From Oleispirillum sp963668495 (GTDB lineage: Bacteria; Pseudomonadota; Alphaproteobacteria; Rhodospirillales; Rhodospirillaceae), in assembly GCA_963668495.1 (NCBI GenBank), contig OY764545.1, forward strand, positions 2,170,001-2,234,000: a DNA stretch of 64,000 nucleotides, read 5' to 3'. The notes beneath the pieces were generated by a model. It ran no database searches and had not been told where the DNA came from. It saw nothing but the letters and a program-made list of their open reading frames with translations. Position numbers and translations under genes: made by a program. Shown piece after piece: positions 40,935 through 49,136 of this stretch. How positions within the stretch are numbered: position 1 is the stretch's first letter; the number at the start of each line of letters is the position of its first letter.

Positions 40935-42062
40935 ATGACTGATTTGTCTTCGAAACTGGCATCAGTAGAGGAAATCATTGCTGAGGCCCGCGCCGGACGC
41001 ATGTTCATTCTTGTTGATGATGAAAATCGCGAAAATGAAGGTGATCTGATTATTCCGGCGGAAGATTGTGATACTGCCGCCGTCAATTTTATGGCAACCC
41101 ATGGGCGAGGCCTGATTTGCCTGTCTTTGGATCATGAACAGGTCCAAAAACTTGAATTGCCGCCTATGGCTCAACACAATGCGGCCCGTCATTCCACGGC
41201 GTTTACCGTCAGTATTGAGGCACGTGAAGGGATCACCACCGGCATTTCTGCTGCGGATCGCGCTTTGACCATCAAAACCGCAATCAATCCACAATGCCGA
41301 ACCGTTGATATCGTGTCTCCCGGTCATGTATTCCCGCTGGAAGCACGGGAAGGTGGGGTTTTGGTGCGGGCCGGACATACGGAAGCCAGTGTTGATATTG
41401 CCCGCCTAGCCGGAAAGCTGCCATCAGCCGTGATTTGCGAAATCATGAATGAAGACGGCACCATGGCCCGCCTGCCGGACTTAATTCCCTATGCAGAAAA
41501 GCATGGTCTGAAAATCGGTCAGATCAAGGATCTGATTGCTTATCGTCGTCGGACAGAGCGTCTTGTGGCTTTGCGCGCTGAGACCGATATGGTTTCGGAT
41601 TTTGGCGGTGAATGGAAAGTGCGAGTATATGCGGACTCGCACAGTACGGATGAGCACGTGGCCTTGGTCATGGGAGATATTCCCGGTGATGCACCGCCTT
41701 TAGTTCGGATGCATGCCCTGAATGTATTGGATGATATTCTGGGTGATACGGCCAGAAATCACCACGGGGTATTGGCGCGTTCCATGGCAATGATTGCTGA
41801 AGAGGGGCGTGGCGTCGTTGTACTGGTGCGTAACCCGTCGCCGACCTCGTGGAGTTCGTTGGTCGAAACCCATGCAAATGGGGGCACGGCAAAACTGAAA
41901 GATTACGGTATTGGGGCACAAATTCTGTTGGATTTGGGGATTCGTGATATGATCCTATTGTCCAATACCCATAAGACGATTATTGGATTGGATGCATATG
42001 ACCTCCATATTGTAGAGGAACGGGCAATACCGGATGCTCCAACTTCAAAAGACCATGCATAA
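40935..42062 (+). CDS. ribB: RibBA-like: DHBP synthase with a degenerate GTP cyclohydrolase II domain
   Basis: The N-terminal half (1-205) is a complete 3,4-dihydroxy-2-butanone 4-phosphate synthase, converting ribulose 5-phosphate: FILVDDENRENEGDLIIPAE, TGISAADRALTI and RAGHTEASVDIARLAG. The C-terminal half has the RibA fold but the zinc-binding cysteines are absent: in place of the usual ECLTGD...RCDCG the protein has HALNVLDDILGD...ARNHHG. So it is probably not a GTP cyclohydrolase. Such RibBX-type proteins are known. A separate RibA is expected elsewhere in the genome. Confidence 0.93.
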   Translation: MTDLSSKLASVEEIIAEARAGRMFILVDDENRENEGDLIIPAEDCDTAAVNFMATHGRGLICLSLDHEQVQKLELPPMAQHNAARHSTAFTVSIEAREGITTGISAADRALTIKTAINPQCRTVDIVSPGHVFPLEAREGGVLVRAGHTEASVDIARLAGKLPSAVICEIMNEDGTMARLPDLIPYAEKHGLKIGQIKDLIAYRRRTERLVALRAETDMVSDFGGEWKVRVYADSHSTDEHVALVMGDIPGDAPPLVRMHALNVLDDILGDTARNHHGVLARSMAMIAEEGRGVVVLVRNPSPTSWSSLVETHANGGTAKLKDYGIGAQILLDLGIRDMILLSNTHKTIIGLDAYDLHIVEERAIPDAPTSKDHA

Positions 42063-42091
42063 ATGTGTACAGTATTTCGGAGGATTTCCTT

Positions 42092-42547
42092 ATGAGTGAC
42101 GGACCACGCTTTTTGATCGTAGAGGCTCGCTTCTATGACGACATCACCGACGAACTTGTGCGTGGTGCTGTCGAGGCGTTGACCCGCCAAGGTGCAGGGT
42201 ACAAGCGTATCATCGTGCCGGGTGTTTTGGAAATTCCTGCAGTCATCCGCTATGCGGTTCGTGCCATGGAATTGCGGGCAACAGACCACAGATTTGCCGG
42301 TTACATTACGCTTGGCTGTGCGATTAAAGGTGAAACCGATCACTATGAGCATGTCTGCCATCAAACCATGACCGGTATTCAAGAGCTTGCACTACAGTAC
42401 TCACTTGCTGTAGGTAACGGCGTTCTGACTTGTCCCAATCGTGAGCTGGCGTTAACGCGTGCTCGCGTTGATGGCGGTAACCATGGCGGCCGCGCGGCAG
42501 AAGCTGCGTTGCGCATGATTGCCGTGAAAAAAGAAATGGGCCTGTAA
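42092..42547 (+). CDS. ribH: 6,7-dimethyl-8-ribityllumazine synthase
   Basis: Lumazine synthase joins the pyrimidine and the four-carbon unit just before riboflavin synthase. The 151 residues hold FLIVEARFYDDITDELVRGAVEAL, VPGVLEIPAVIRYA, TLGCAIKGETDHYEHVC (catalytic His) and a conserved NGVLTCPNRELALTRA. The ATG at 42092 follows CGGAGGA; the frame open from 42065 has no ribosome site. The C-terminal GGRAAEAALRMI matches the family. nusB follows 37 bases later. Confidence 0.96.
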   Translation: MSDGPRFLIVEARFYDDITDELVRGAVEALTRQGAGYKRIIVPGVLEIPAVIRYAVRAMELRATDHRFAGYITLGCAIKGETDHYEHVCHQTMTGIQELALQYSLAVGNGVLTCPNRELALTRARVDGGNHGGRAAEAALRMIAVKKEMGL

Positions 42548-42584
42548 AAAACGTTATTGAAACTGTTTAGGATTGTCTTTTTCT

Positions 42585-43085
42585 ATGAGTAACCAGAAAA
42601 AACAGGTCTATAGCAAACGATCTCAGCGTAGCTCTGCTCGCCTCTGTGCGGTGCAGGCAATGTATTTGACTGAATTTGCAGATCGTCCGCTTACGGATAT
42701 CTTGTCGGATTTCCTGAACCAACGCCTTGGCGGCGATGCGCTTCAAGATGTGGATGATGTAGAGGTGGTGACGCCTTTGGTTCCGCCAGAGCCGACGATC
42801 TTTACATCGCTGGTCCGTGGGGCTGTTGAAAACAAACCGGCAATCGACGAAACCATTAATGCATCCTTGGAAGGTGATCGCACGGTCGCACGGCTTGAGG
42901 CAATTTTGGTATCAATCCTGCGGGTCGGTGTTTTTGAAATGATGAATTGTCTGGATGTTCCGCCACGCGTGACGATTTCCGAATATGTGGATATTGCACA
43001 TGCATTTTTTGGCGGCCCAGAACCGAAGTTGGTTAATGCGGTCTTGGATCGCGTTGCCAAATCCGTTCGTGTTGATGAACTCTGA
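42585..43085 (+). CDS. nusB: transcription antitermination factor NusB
   Basis: NusB binds boxA RNA with NusE in antitermination of rRNA operons. The 166 residues begin with a basic stretch and RSSARLCAVQAMYLTEF, the family start. The middle contains an acidic insert (DALQDVDDVEVVTP). The C terminus is ARLEAILVSILRVGVFEMMNCLDVPPRVTISEYVDIAHAFFGGPEPKLVNAVLDRVA, strongly NusB-like. The ATG at 42585 is used. The ribH-nusB-thiL order is conserved in many proteobacteria. Confidence 0.95.
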   Translation: MSNQKKQVYSKRSQRSSARLCAVQAMYLTEFADRPLTDILSDFLNQRLGGDALQDVDDVEVVTPLVPPEPTIFTSLVRGAVENKPAIDETINASLEGDRTVARLEAILVSILRVGVFEMMNCLDVPPRVTISEYVDIAHAFFGGPEPKLVNAVLDRVAKSVRVDEL

Positions 43086-43118
43086 TTACATTTAAGGTAC
43101 AAAGGCTCTGCGAATTCT

Positions 43119-44111
43119 ATGGCGGCTCAGTGGGATGAATTTGGACTGATTGCGAAGTTGTTTCGTCCCTTGGCTGCCTCAGAACCCGGAGCCTTTGATC
43201 TTCGTGATGATGCCGCTGTTCTGCAACCAACCCCCGGTCATGATTGGGTGATTTCCGCGGATGCCTTGGTCGCAGGGGTTCATTTTTTTCCGGATGATCC
43301 TGCGGATGCCATCGCCCAAAAGGTGTTACGGGTTAATTTATCCGATTTGGCTGCGATGGGGGCGCGTCCACGGGCTGTTTTTCTGACCTGTGCTTTTCCG
43401 AAAACCTTGGATCAAACATGGTTGGACTCTTTTGCAGCCGGATTGTCTGAAGACCTTGACCGTTTTGGCGTCTCGCTCGCCGGAGGCGATGTTGTATCAA
43501 CGCCGGGTCCACTGACTCTCAGTGTGACAATTATGGGGGAAACACCGTCCGGTCGCGTTCTGCGCCGCAATGGTGTAAAACCCGGTGATATTATTGCCGT
43601 GACGGGCTGTATTGGAGATGCTGCCCTTGGCCTTGATTTGATGAATGGCAGGGCGCCGGGTTCACTGAAAGAAGATGACCGAACGTACCTGAAACATAGG
43701 TATCGATATCCTCAGCCCAGAATAAATATTGGCTATATTTTCAATGGCATCGCAAACGCCGGAATGGATATTTCCGACGGGTTGCTTGGTGATTTGCAGC
43801 ATATGGCACAGGCATCTGGCTGTGATATTGCTGTTGATATTTCCCGCGTCCCTATATCGCCAGCGGCTCAAAACTGGCTGGCTGACAAACCCGATGATCT
43901 GGAACGGATCCTTTGTGGTGGTGATGATTATGAGCTTGTGATTGCTTGCTCGCCGGAGGATTATCAAAACTTGGCGCGTGCCCTTGAGAATGCATCGCTA
44001 CCTTTGACTGTTATTGGTCGTGCAGAAGTCGGGCAGGGCGATGTTTTTCGTATTGACGATGGTCAGCGCAAACTGGTCGGAGGACGTGCCGGGCATCGGC
44101 ATGGTGCATAA
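43119..44111 (+). CDS. thiL: thiamine-monophosphate kinase
   Basis: ThiL phosphorylates thiamine monophosphate to the active diphosphate. The 330 residues show DDAAVLQPTPGHDWVISADALVAGVHF (metal-binding Asp), NLSDLAAMGARPRAVFLT, SLAGGDVVSTPGPLTLSVTIMGE, and DISDGLLGDLQHMAQASGCDI. LCGGDDYELV is typical of the C-terminal half. Length fits. The FliL-like gene follows 45 bases later. Confidence 0.97.
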   Translation: MAAQWDEFGLIAKLFRPLAASEPGAFDLRDDAAVLQPTPGHDWVISADALVAGVHFFPDDPADAIAQKVLRVNLSDLAAMGARPRAVFLTCAFPKTLDQTWLDSFAAGLSEDLDRFGVSLAGGDVVSTPGPLTLSVTIMGETPSGRVLRRNGVKPGDIIAVTGCIGDAALGLDLMNGRAPGSLKEDDRTYLKHRYRYPQPRINIGYIFNGIANAGMDISDGLLGDLQHMAQASGCDIAVDISRVPISPAAQNWLADKPDDLERILCGGDDYELVIACSPEDYQNLARALENASLPLTVIGRAEVGQGDVFRIDDGQRKLVGGRAGHRHGA

Positions 44112-44156
44112 GAATTATTCACCTCAGTTCATGGATTAGAAAGAAGATATAACGCC

Positions 44157-44627
44157 ATGAAAAAAATAATCATTTTATTGATTTTGGTTTTGCTGATTGC
44201 AGGTGGTGGCGTTGGCGCTGCTTATGTCTTTGTCCCAGAATTGCTGGGTATGGGACCTAAAACAACGGCAGAGGTCAGCGAAGCGTCTGTCGCTCCTGTT
44301 GAGGCCAAAAAGCCGGAAAAACCTACGACCTTACACATGAATACAATTGATGTGCCTTTGGTAATTGGTGACACCATTGATCGTAAAATCTATTTCGATG
44401 TCACATTGATTGTGAATCCAGATGAATTCAGCAATGCGCAAATCTATTTACCACGGTTAAGAAATGATTACATAGAGTTTTGCTATGCTGCCTTTCCAAA
44501 ACAATATGAAAAGAATGGCCGTATGAATTTGGAAAAACTGAAGTTTTCATTAAAGAAAATTGCACAAAAGACACTGGGGGAAAATGTAATATTTGATGTT
44601 CTTATCCAGTCTTATGTGGAAAGATGA
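44157..44627 (+). CDS. membrane-anchored FliL-like protein
   Basis: A 156-residue protein with one N-terminal membrane helix (KKIIILLILVLLIAGGGVGAAYVFV), a Pro/Lys linker, and a periplasmic domain. Its pattern is like FliL: KIYFDVTLIVNPDEFSNAQIYLPRLRNDYIEF, then NLEKLKFSLKKIAQKTLGENVIFDVLIQSYVER. FliL assists flagellar stators. It is found outside any flagellar cluster, after thiL, so it may be a stator partner or an unrelated protein of the same fold. A strong terminator follows. Confidence 0.55.
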   Translation: MKKIIILLILVLLIAGGGVGAAYVFVPELLGMGPKTTAEVSEASVAPVEAKKPEKPTTLHMNTIDVPLVIGDTIDRKIYFDVTLIVNPDEFSNAQIYLPRLRNDYIEFCYAAFPKQYEKNGRMNLEKLKFSLKKIAQKTLGENVIFDVLIQSYVER

Positions 44628-44642
44628 TTACAATCCCGCAGA

Positions 44643-44672
44643 AGCAGCCATGATGTGGCTGCTTTTTTTTAT
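44643..44672 (+). terminator. rho-independent terminator of the nrdR-to-FliL-like gene set
   Basis: AGCAGCCA (44643-44650) pairs with TGGCTGCT (44656-44663), loop TGATG, followed by eight T. It closes the series from nrdR or ribD onwards. Confidence 0.92.
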
Positions 44673-44888
44673 TTTATACTGCTTAAGGCAATGTCGCTTA
44701 CCTATCTGTGATTTTATTACTCATGGTGCCGGATTCAGGTTTCGGTAGAAGCAAAAATAGGGCAGTATCTTTCGTGTTTTTTAATGGCATGGAGCTTTTG
44801 CCTCCGCGTCATGGCAGGCGTTTCCGTGGTTTACGGCATTTGCCATTTCTCCACGAGTACGTTTTGTTCGTTTTGGGAGAACTCATTT

Positions 44889-46988
44889 ATGGTCGCTTTG
44901 TATATTTTCGTCATCCTGTGTGGCGTTGGCGCGCTGGCATACGGTGCGTGGGCGATTCGTTCCATCCTTGATGCTGAGGCAGGGAACGAGCGCATGCAGG
45001 ATATTGCAGCTGCGATTCAGGAAGGTGCCTCCGCCTATCTGAACCGTCAGTACACAACTATCGCTCTTGTTGGTGTCGTTGTTGGTATTTTGCTGGGCAT
45101 TATGCTCGGTTTCCACGTTGCCGTTGGCTTCTTCATCGGTGCTATTCTGTCCGGGATCGCCGGGTATATTGGCATGCACGTATCTGTTCGGGCGAACGTT
45201 CGGACGACTGATGCCGCCCGTACTGGTGGTTTGGCTCCGGCTTTGGACGTTGCGTTCAAATCCGGCGCGGTTACCGGTATGCTGGTTGTCGGTCTCGGTC
45301 TTTTGGGTGTGGCTTGCTATTATTTGATTTTGCGCGGTGTGTTTGATGCCGCAGATCAAAATGAATTGCGTCACATTATGGAAGCCTTGGTCGCGCTTAG
45401 CTTTGGTGCGTCGTTGATCTCCATTTTTGCCCGTCTTGGTGGCGGTATCTTCACCAAGGGCGCGGACGTTGGTGCCGACCTCGTGGGTAAAGTTGAAGCA
45501 GGCATTCCAGAGGATGATCCGCGTAACCCGGCTGTGATTGCAGATAACGTTGGTGACAACGTTGGTGACTGTGCGGGTATGGCGGCTGACTTGTTCGAAA
45601 CTTATGCAGTGACGGTGGTTGCCACCATGCTGCTGGCTTCGATCTTCTTCATGCCGGAATTCCAAACCAAGCTGATTGCTCTGCCATTGCTCATTGGCGG
45701 CGTATGTATTGCGGCATCTGTTGCTGGTACATTCTTTGTCAAGCTTGGCAGTTCCAACAACATCATGAACGCCTTGTATAAAGGCTTCTTGGCAACTGCC
45801 GGGATTTCCGGGCTGTTGATTACTCTGTCTGTTGTTGCCTTGTTTGGTGGCTTTGGTACAGAAATGATCATGAATAATGGTGAAGTCATCTCATCGGGCG
45901 GCTTGATTTTGTGTGCGCTGGTCGGGTTGGTTGTGACTGGCCTGATTGTTTGGATCAGTGAGTACTACACAGGCACAGGGCACCGTCCGGTAACCAGTGT
46001 CGCCAAAGCGTCTGAAACCGGACATGGTACCAACGTTATCCAAGGTCTTGCCGTTTCTATGGAAGCAACAGCACTTCCGGTTATTGTGATTGCCGGCGGT
46101 ATTATTGCGACGTATTTGACGGCTGGTATCTATGGTATCTCTATTGCAGCAACGACCATGTTGGCTTTGACTGGTATCGTTGTGGCCCTAGATGCGTATG
46201 GTCCGGTTACCGATAACGCCGGTGGTATTGCGGAAATGGCTGAGTTGCCGGATGAGGTCCGCGAAGTCACCGATGCATTGGATGCGGTTGGTAATACGAC
46301 AAAAGCCGTTACCAAAGGTTACGCAATCGGTTCTGCCGGATTGGCTGCCTTGGTTCTGTTCTCGGCTTACGTTGCAGACCTTGAACACTACTTCCCTGAA
46401 CTGACCCTTAGCTTTGAGCTGCAGGATCCGTTTGTGGTTGTTGGCCTGTTCATCGGCGGTATGCTGCCATACCTGTTTGGTTCCATGGGGATGATGGCTG
46501 TTGGTCGCGCTGCCAGTGCAGTCGTGGTTGAAGTCCGTCGTCAGTTCAAGGAAATCCCGGGTATCATGGAAGGCACCGCAAAGCCGGATTACAGCCGCGC
46601 CGTGGATATGCTGACCAAAGCAGCAATCAAAGAAATGCTGATTCCGTCCTTGCTGCCGGTATTTGCTCCGGTCGTTATGTACTTCCTGATCTGGATGATC
46701 GCTGGAACGGGTGCTGCATTGACCTCTCTGGGTGCCATGCTGCTCGGTACCATTGTTACGGGGCTGTTTGTGGCTCTGTCCATGACCTCCGGTGGTGGTG
46801 CATGGGATAACGCCAAAAAATACATCGAAGATGGACATTTTGGTGGCAAAGGGTCCGAAGCTCATAAAGCTGCTGTAACCGGGGATACCGTTGGTGACCC
46901 CTATAAAGATACGGCAGGTCCCGCGGTTAACCCGATGATCAAAATCATCAATATCGTTGCATTGTTGCTGTTGGCTATGATTGCCTAA
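44889..46988 (+). CDS. hppA: membrane-bound proton-translocating pyrophosphatase
   Basis: HppA pumps protons across the inner membrane while splitting pyrophosphate. The 699 residues have about 16 membrane helices and the active-site blocks GGIFTKGADVGADLVGKVEAGIPEDDPRNPAVIADNVGDNVGDCAGMAADLFE and DAYGPVTDNAGGIAEMAELPDEVR. The segment GNTTKAVTKGYAIGSAGL has the Lys of the potassium-independent subfamily. The ATG at 44889 (after GGGAGA) is used; the open frame from 44784 adds an unconserved 35-residue extension. It is transcribed alone between two terminators. Confidence 0.97.
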   Translation: MVALYIFVILCGVGALAYGAWAIRSILDAEAGNERMQDIAAAIQEGASAYLNRQYTTIALVGVVVGILLGIMLGFHVAVGFFIGAILSGIAGYIGMHVSVRANVRTTDAARTGGLAPALDVAFKSGAVTGMLVVGLGLLGVACYYLILRGVFDAADQNELRHIMEALVALSFGASLISIFARLGGGIFTKGADVGADLVGKVEAGIPEDDPRNPAVIADNVGDNVGDCAGMAADLFETYAVTVVATMLLASIFFMPEFQTKLIALPLLIGGVCIAASVAGTFFVKLGSSNNIMNALYKGFLATAGISGLLITLSVVALFGGFGTEMIMNNGEVISSGGLILCALVGLVVTGLIVWISEYYTGTGHRPVTSVAKASETGHGTNVIQGLAVSMEATALPVIVIAGGIIATYLTAGIYGISIAATTMLALTGIVVALDAYGPVTDNAGGIAEMAELPDEVREVTDALDAVGNTTKAVTKGYAIGSAGLAALVLFSAYVADLEHYFPELTLSFELQDPFVVVGLFIGGMLPYLFGSMGMMAVGRAASAVVVEVRRQFKEIPGIMEGTAKPDYSRAVDMLTKAAIKEMLIPSLLPVFAPVVMYFLIWMIAGTGAALTSLGAMLLGTIVTGLFVALSMTSGGGAWDNAKKYIEDGHFGGKGSEAHKAAVTGDTVGDPYKDTAGPAVNPMIKIINIVALLLLAMIA

Positions 46989-47010
46989 GCCCACGTAACA
47001 TTGCGAATGC

Positions 47011-47042
47011 AAAACGCCCCCGGCAATCCGGGGGCGTTTTTG
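47011..47042 (+). terminator. bidirectional terminator after hppA
   Basis: AAAACGCCCCCGG (47011-47023) and CCGGGGGCGTTTT (47028-47040) form a perfect 13-base stem with loop CAAT. A and T runs on both sides let it serve hppA and the convergent bamE. Confidence 0.92.
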
Positions 47043-47078
47043 ATAGGTACATGGCCCATAAAGCAAATAAAAAGGCGG

Positions 47079-47537
47079 TTATTTGACCTCGTTGCTAAAC
47101 CGACCGATATTGCCGATAATTTGTTCCAGAACTCCCATGTCATGACCAGCCGTTGGTGTCTTTCTTTCCGACACCATGACCTGACGTCCATCTTTCTGAG
47201 AATATTCCCTGATACTGTCGACCATGTCGTCCTTGTTGAAGGTAATGGCAACAATCTGGCGACTGGTTTCTTCAGGTTTGAAGAAAGCTACGGCTTCTTC
47301 CGTGCGGCTAATGTAAAGCCAAGTTTCCTGACCATATAGGGAAGTTGTGGATGGAGTCCCAAGGATGCGCTGGACTTGTGATTTGGAGACTTCACCGGGT
47401 TGGATGCGTTCAAGGTTTTCAGCCAGCACCTTGTTGCCGCCAGCATACATACGAGGCCCACATGCCGTAACGCCAAGCGCAACGGAAAGGATCGCACACG
47501 CCGCAAGCAGGCGGGATTTGCTCAAGGAGTTTTGCAT
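47079..47537 (-). CDS. bamE: outer membrane assembly lipoprotein BamE
   Basis: BamE (SmpA/OmlA) is a lipoprotein of the beta-barrel assembly machine. The 152 residues begin with a lipoprotein signal (LLAACAILSVALGVTAC, lipobox VTAC). The mature domain shows LERIQPGEVSKSQVQRILGTPSTTSLYGQETWLYISRTEEAVAFFKPEETSRQIVAITFNKDDMV, typical of BamE. The ATG at 47537 is chosen because GGAG lies at good spacing; an in-frame ATG at 47543 is close by, and the frame extending to 47660 is not supported. The gene is divergent from the cytochrome bc1 chaperone gene. Confidence 0.92.
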   Translation of the reverse strand: MQNSLSKSRLLAACAILSVALGVTACGPRMYAGGNKVLAENLERIQPGEVSKSQVQRILGTPSTTSLYGQETWLYISRTEEAVAFFKPEETSRQIVAITFNKDDMVDSIREYSQKDGRQVMVSERKTPTAGHDMGVLEQIIGNIGRFSNEVK

Positions 47538-47663
47538 TACCATTTTCTCCGCAATACTGAACAGTAAACCAAACGCATAAGAGTTTGATATAAAGCAGAC
47601 AGCGCATGAACGAAAGCTCGCATTCGGGTTTTGCGCGTATTTATCGTCCAAAAGGGTCACAGT

Positions 47664-48215
47664 ATGCTGTTTTTTCGTAAATCCCCCAGTATTTCGTTAG
47701 AAACCTGTGCCGAGTTATACAGGAAAATTGTAGGGTATGCGCGCCGGGAAGTCTTTTATTTGGACTTGGGAGTACCAGATACGGTTGATGGGCGGTTTGA
47801 TGTTATATGTCTGCATATGTATCTTCTTATGCGAAGGCTGAAGGACATAGGAACCCCCGAATCGTCAGCCCTGTCTCAAGCCTTGTTTGATCGCATGTTT
47901 GCCGATATGGACGCATCGTTACGCCAAATGGGCGTCAGTGACATGAAGGTCGGGAAAGAGGTTAAGGCTATGGCAAAAGCCTTTTACGGTCGGATCGAAG
48001 CATATGACCATGGCTTGGATGTTGCCGTGGATAAGCTGGAAGTCAGCGTGCAGAGAAATCTTTACCGTTCAGAAGGAAAAATCTTTGCGGCCCGAGCTGT
48101 TGCCGAGTATATGCAGGCAGCCTATGATGCCCTGAAACAATCGCCGGATGGAGATATTTTATCAGGGGTTATTCGTTTCCCAGATATCCTGGCAGATAAT
48201 AATCAGGTTGAATAA
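47664..48215 (+). CDS. ubiquinol-cytochrome c chaperone family protein
   Basis: A 183-residue protein of the CBP3/UQCC1-type family, which assists cytochrome b assembly in the bc1 complex of mitochondria and alphaproteobacteria. Blocks: YRKIVGYARREVFYLDLGVPDTVDGRFDVICLHMYLLMRRLKD, ALFDRMFADMDASLRQMGVSDMKVGKEVKAMAKAFYGRIEAYD. The ATG at 47664 follows AAAAGGG. It is one base from the yceD start, so co-translated. The family occurs next to yceD in many alphaproteobacteria. Confidence 0.92.
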   Translation: MLFFRKSPSISLETCAELYRKIVGYARREVFYLDLGVPDTVDGRFDVICLHMYLLMRRLKDIGTPESSALSQALFDRMFADMDASLRQMGVSDMKVGKEVKAMAKAFYGRIEAYDHGLDVAVDKLEVSVQRNLYRSEGKIFAARAVAEYMQAAYDALKQSPDGDILSGVIRFPDILADNNQVE

Positions 48216-48216
48216 T

Positions 48217-48807
48217 ATGGATTATGATATTAGCGAGAATGAAGAATTCTCCAGAATTTATTCTGTTGATAAGATTCCTCCATTAGGTCGCAACGTAAAA
48301 CTTACCGCATCTGATGCGGAGTGTGCGGCTCTGGCCGAGCGTTTCGGTGTTCTGTCGTGCGACTTTATTAAGCTTCAGTTGAAGTTAATGGTGAAGAGCA
48401 AAGGGCAGGTCGCAACAGCGAAGGGAAGATTGCGGGCAAGGGTGGTGCAATCATGTGTCGCAACGCTTGATCCGGTTGTTCAGGACATCGACGAAGAACT
48501 GAATCTGCTGTTTGAGGACGAAGAAGCCTTACAGGAAAACAACAATATACTTGACGTTGACGTCGACATAAGTAATGAAGACATCGCCGATCCCATCATC
48601 AACGGACATTTTGATGTGGGGGCGGCAGTGTCGGAACATCTTGCTATGGCATTGGATCCATATCCGCGCCGTGAAGATGTTGAACTAAACCTGCCAAACG
48701 ATGAAAACGCTGCGGAACCTGTACCATCTGCGGCGAATAATCCGTTTGCTGTTCTGGGTGTGTTAAAGGACCCAAAAGGCACAATTACAGGCGGTAATGA
48801 ATCGTGA
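48217..48807 (+). CDS. yceD: DUF177/YceD family protein
   Basis: A 196-residue YceD protein, a family linked to 23S rRNA/ribosome assembly and encoded before rpmF. The N-terminal domain has FSRIYSVDKIPPLGRNVKLTASDAECAALAERFGVLSCD. The centre keeps GRLRARVVQSCVATLDPVVQDIDEELNLLF (the C and V of the usual RVVQ-C-V-T-L block). DPYPRRE follows, then NPFAVLGVLK at the end, typical of the alphaproteobacterial form. The ATG at 48217 is used instead of the frame from 48148, which overlaps the previous gene. Confidence 0.93.
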   Translation: MDYDISENEEFSRIYSVDKIPPLGRNVKLTASDAECAALAERFGVLSCDFIKLQLKLMVKSKGQVATAKGRLRARVVQSCVATLDPVVQDIDEELNLLFEDEEALQENNNILDVDVDISNEDIADPIINGHFDVGAAVSEHLAMALDPYPRREDVELNLPNDENAAEPVPSAANNPFAVLGVLKDPKGTITGGNES

Positions 48808-48906
48808 TGCAGATTGCATGCGTATTACGCTTGCTCTAGGGCGTGATATCGTCTAATTAATCCGGCCTTCTGTGGGGCCTTTAAGAACGAAAAGAGAGTT
48901 GAGCCA

Positions 48907-49086
48907 ATGGCTGTTCCAAAGAAAAAAGTATCCAAATCCAAGCGCAACATGCGTCGTGCACATGACGCTCTGAAGTCCGCTGCTCACCAAGAATGCCCGA
49001 ACTGCGGCGAACTGAAGCGTCCGCACCACGTTTGTGCATCCTGTGGTCAGTACGACGGCCGCGAAGTTGTTGCTGAAGCTGTCTAA
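48907..49086 (+). CDS. rpmF: 50S ribosomal protein L32
   Basis: A 59-residue ribosomal protein starting MAVPKKKVSKSKRNMRRAHD, the invariant bL32 start. The zinc ribbon cysteines lie in CPNCGELKRPHHVCASC. An AGAGAG-type ribosome site precedes the ATG at 48907. It is the small gene expected between yceD and plsX in this conserved order. Confidence 0.98.
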   Translation: MAVPKKKVSKSKRNMRRAHDALKSAAHQECPNCGELKRPHHVCASCGQYDGREVVAEAV

Positions 49087-49136
49087 TTCTTTTTAGACGC
49101 TCGCTGTATTCTGTTTGATCGAGAAGGACGGGTCCA

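Noticed and set aside
44784..44888. N-terminal extension of hppA
   Set aside because: The extra 35 residues are not part of the family, and a better ribosome site precedes the ATG at 44889.
46188..47066. 292-residue open frame opposite the end of hppA
   Set aside because: It runs through the hppA terminator and is rich in His, Gln and Asn with no domain; it is an antisense shadow.
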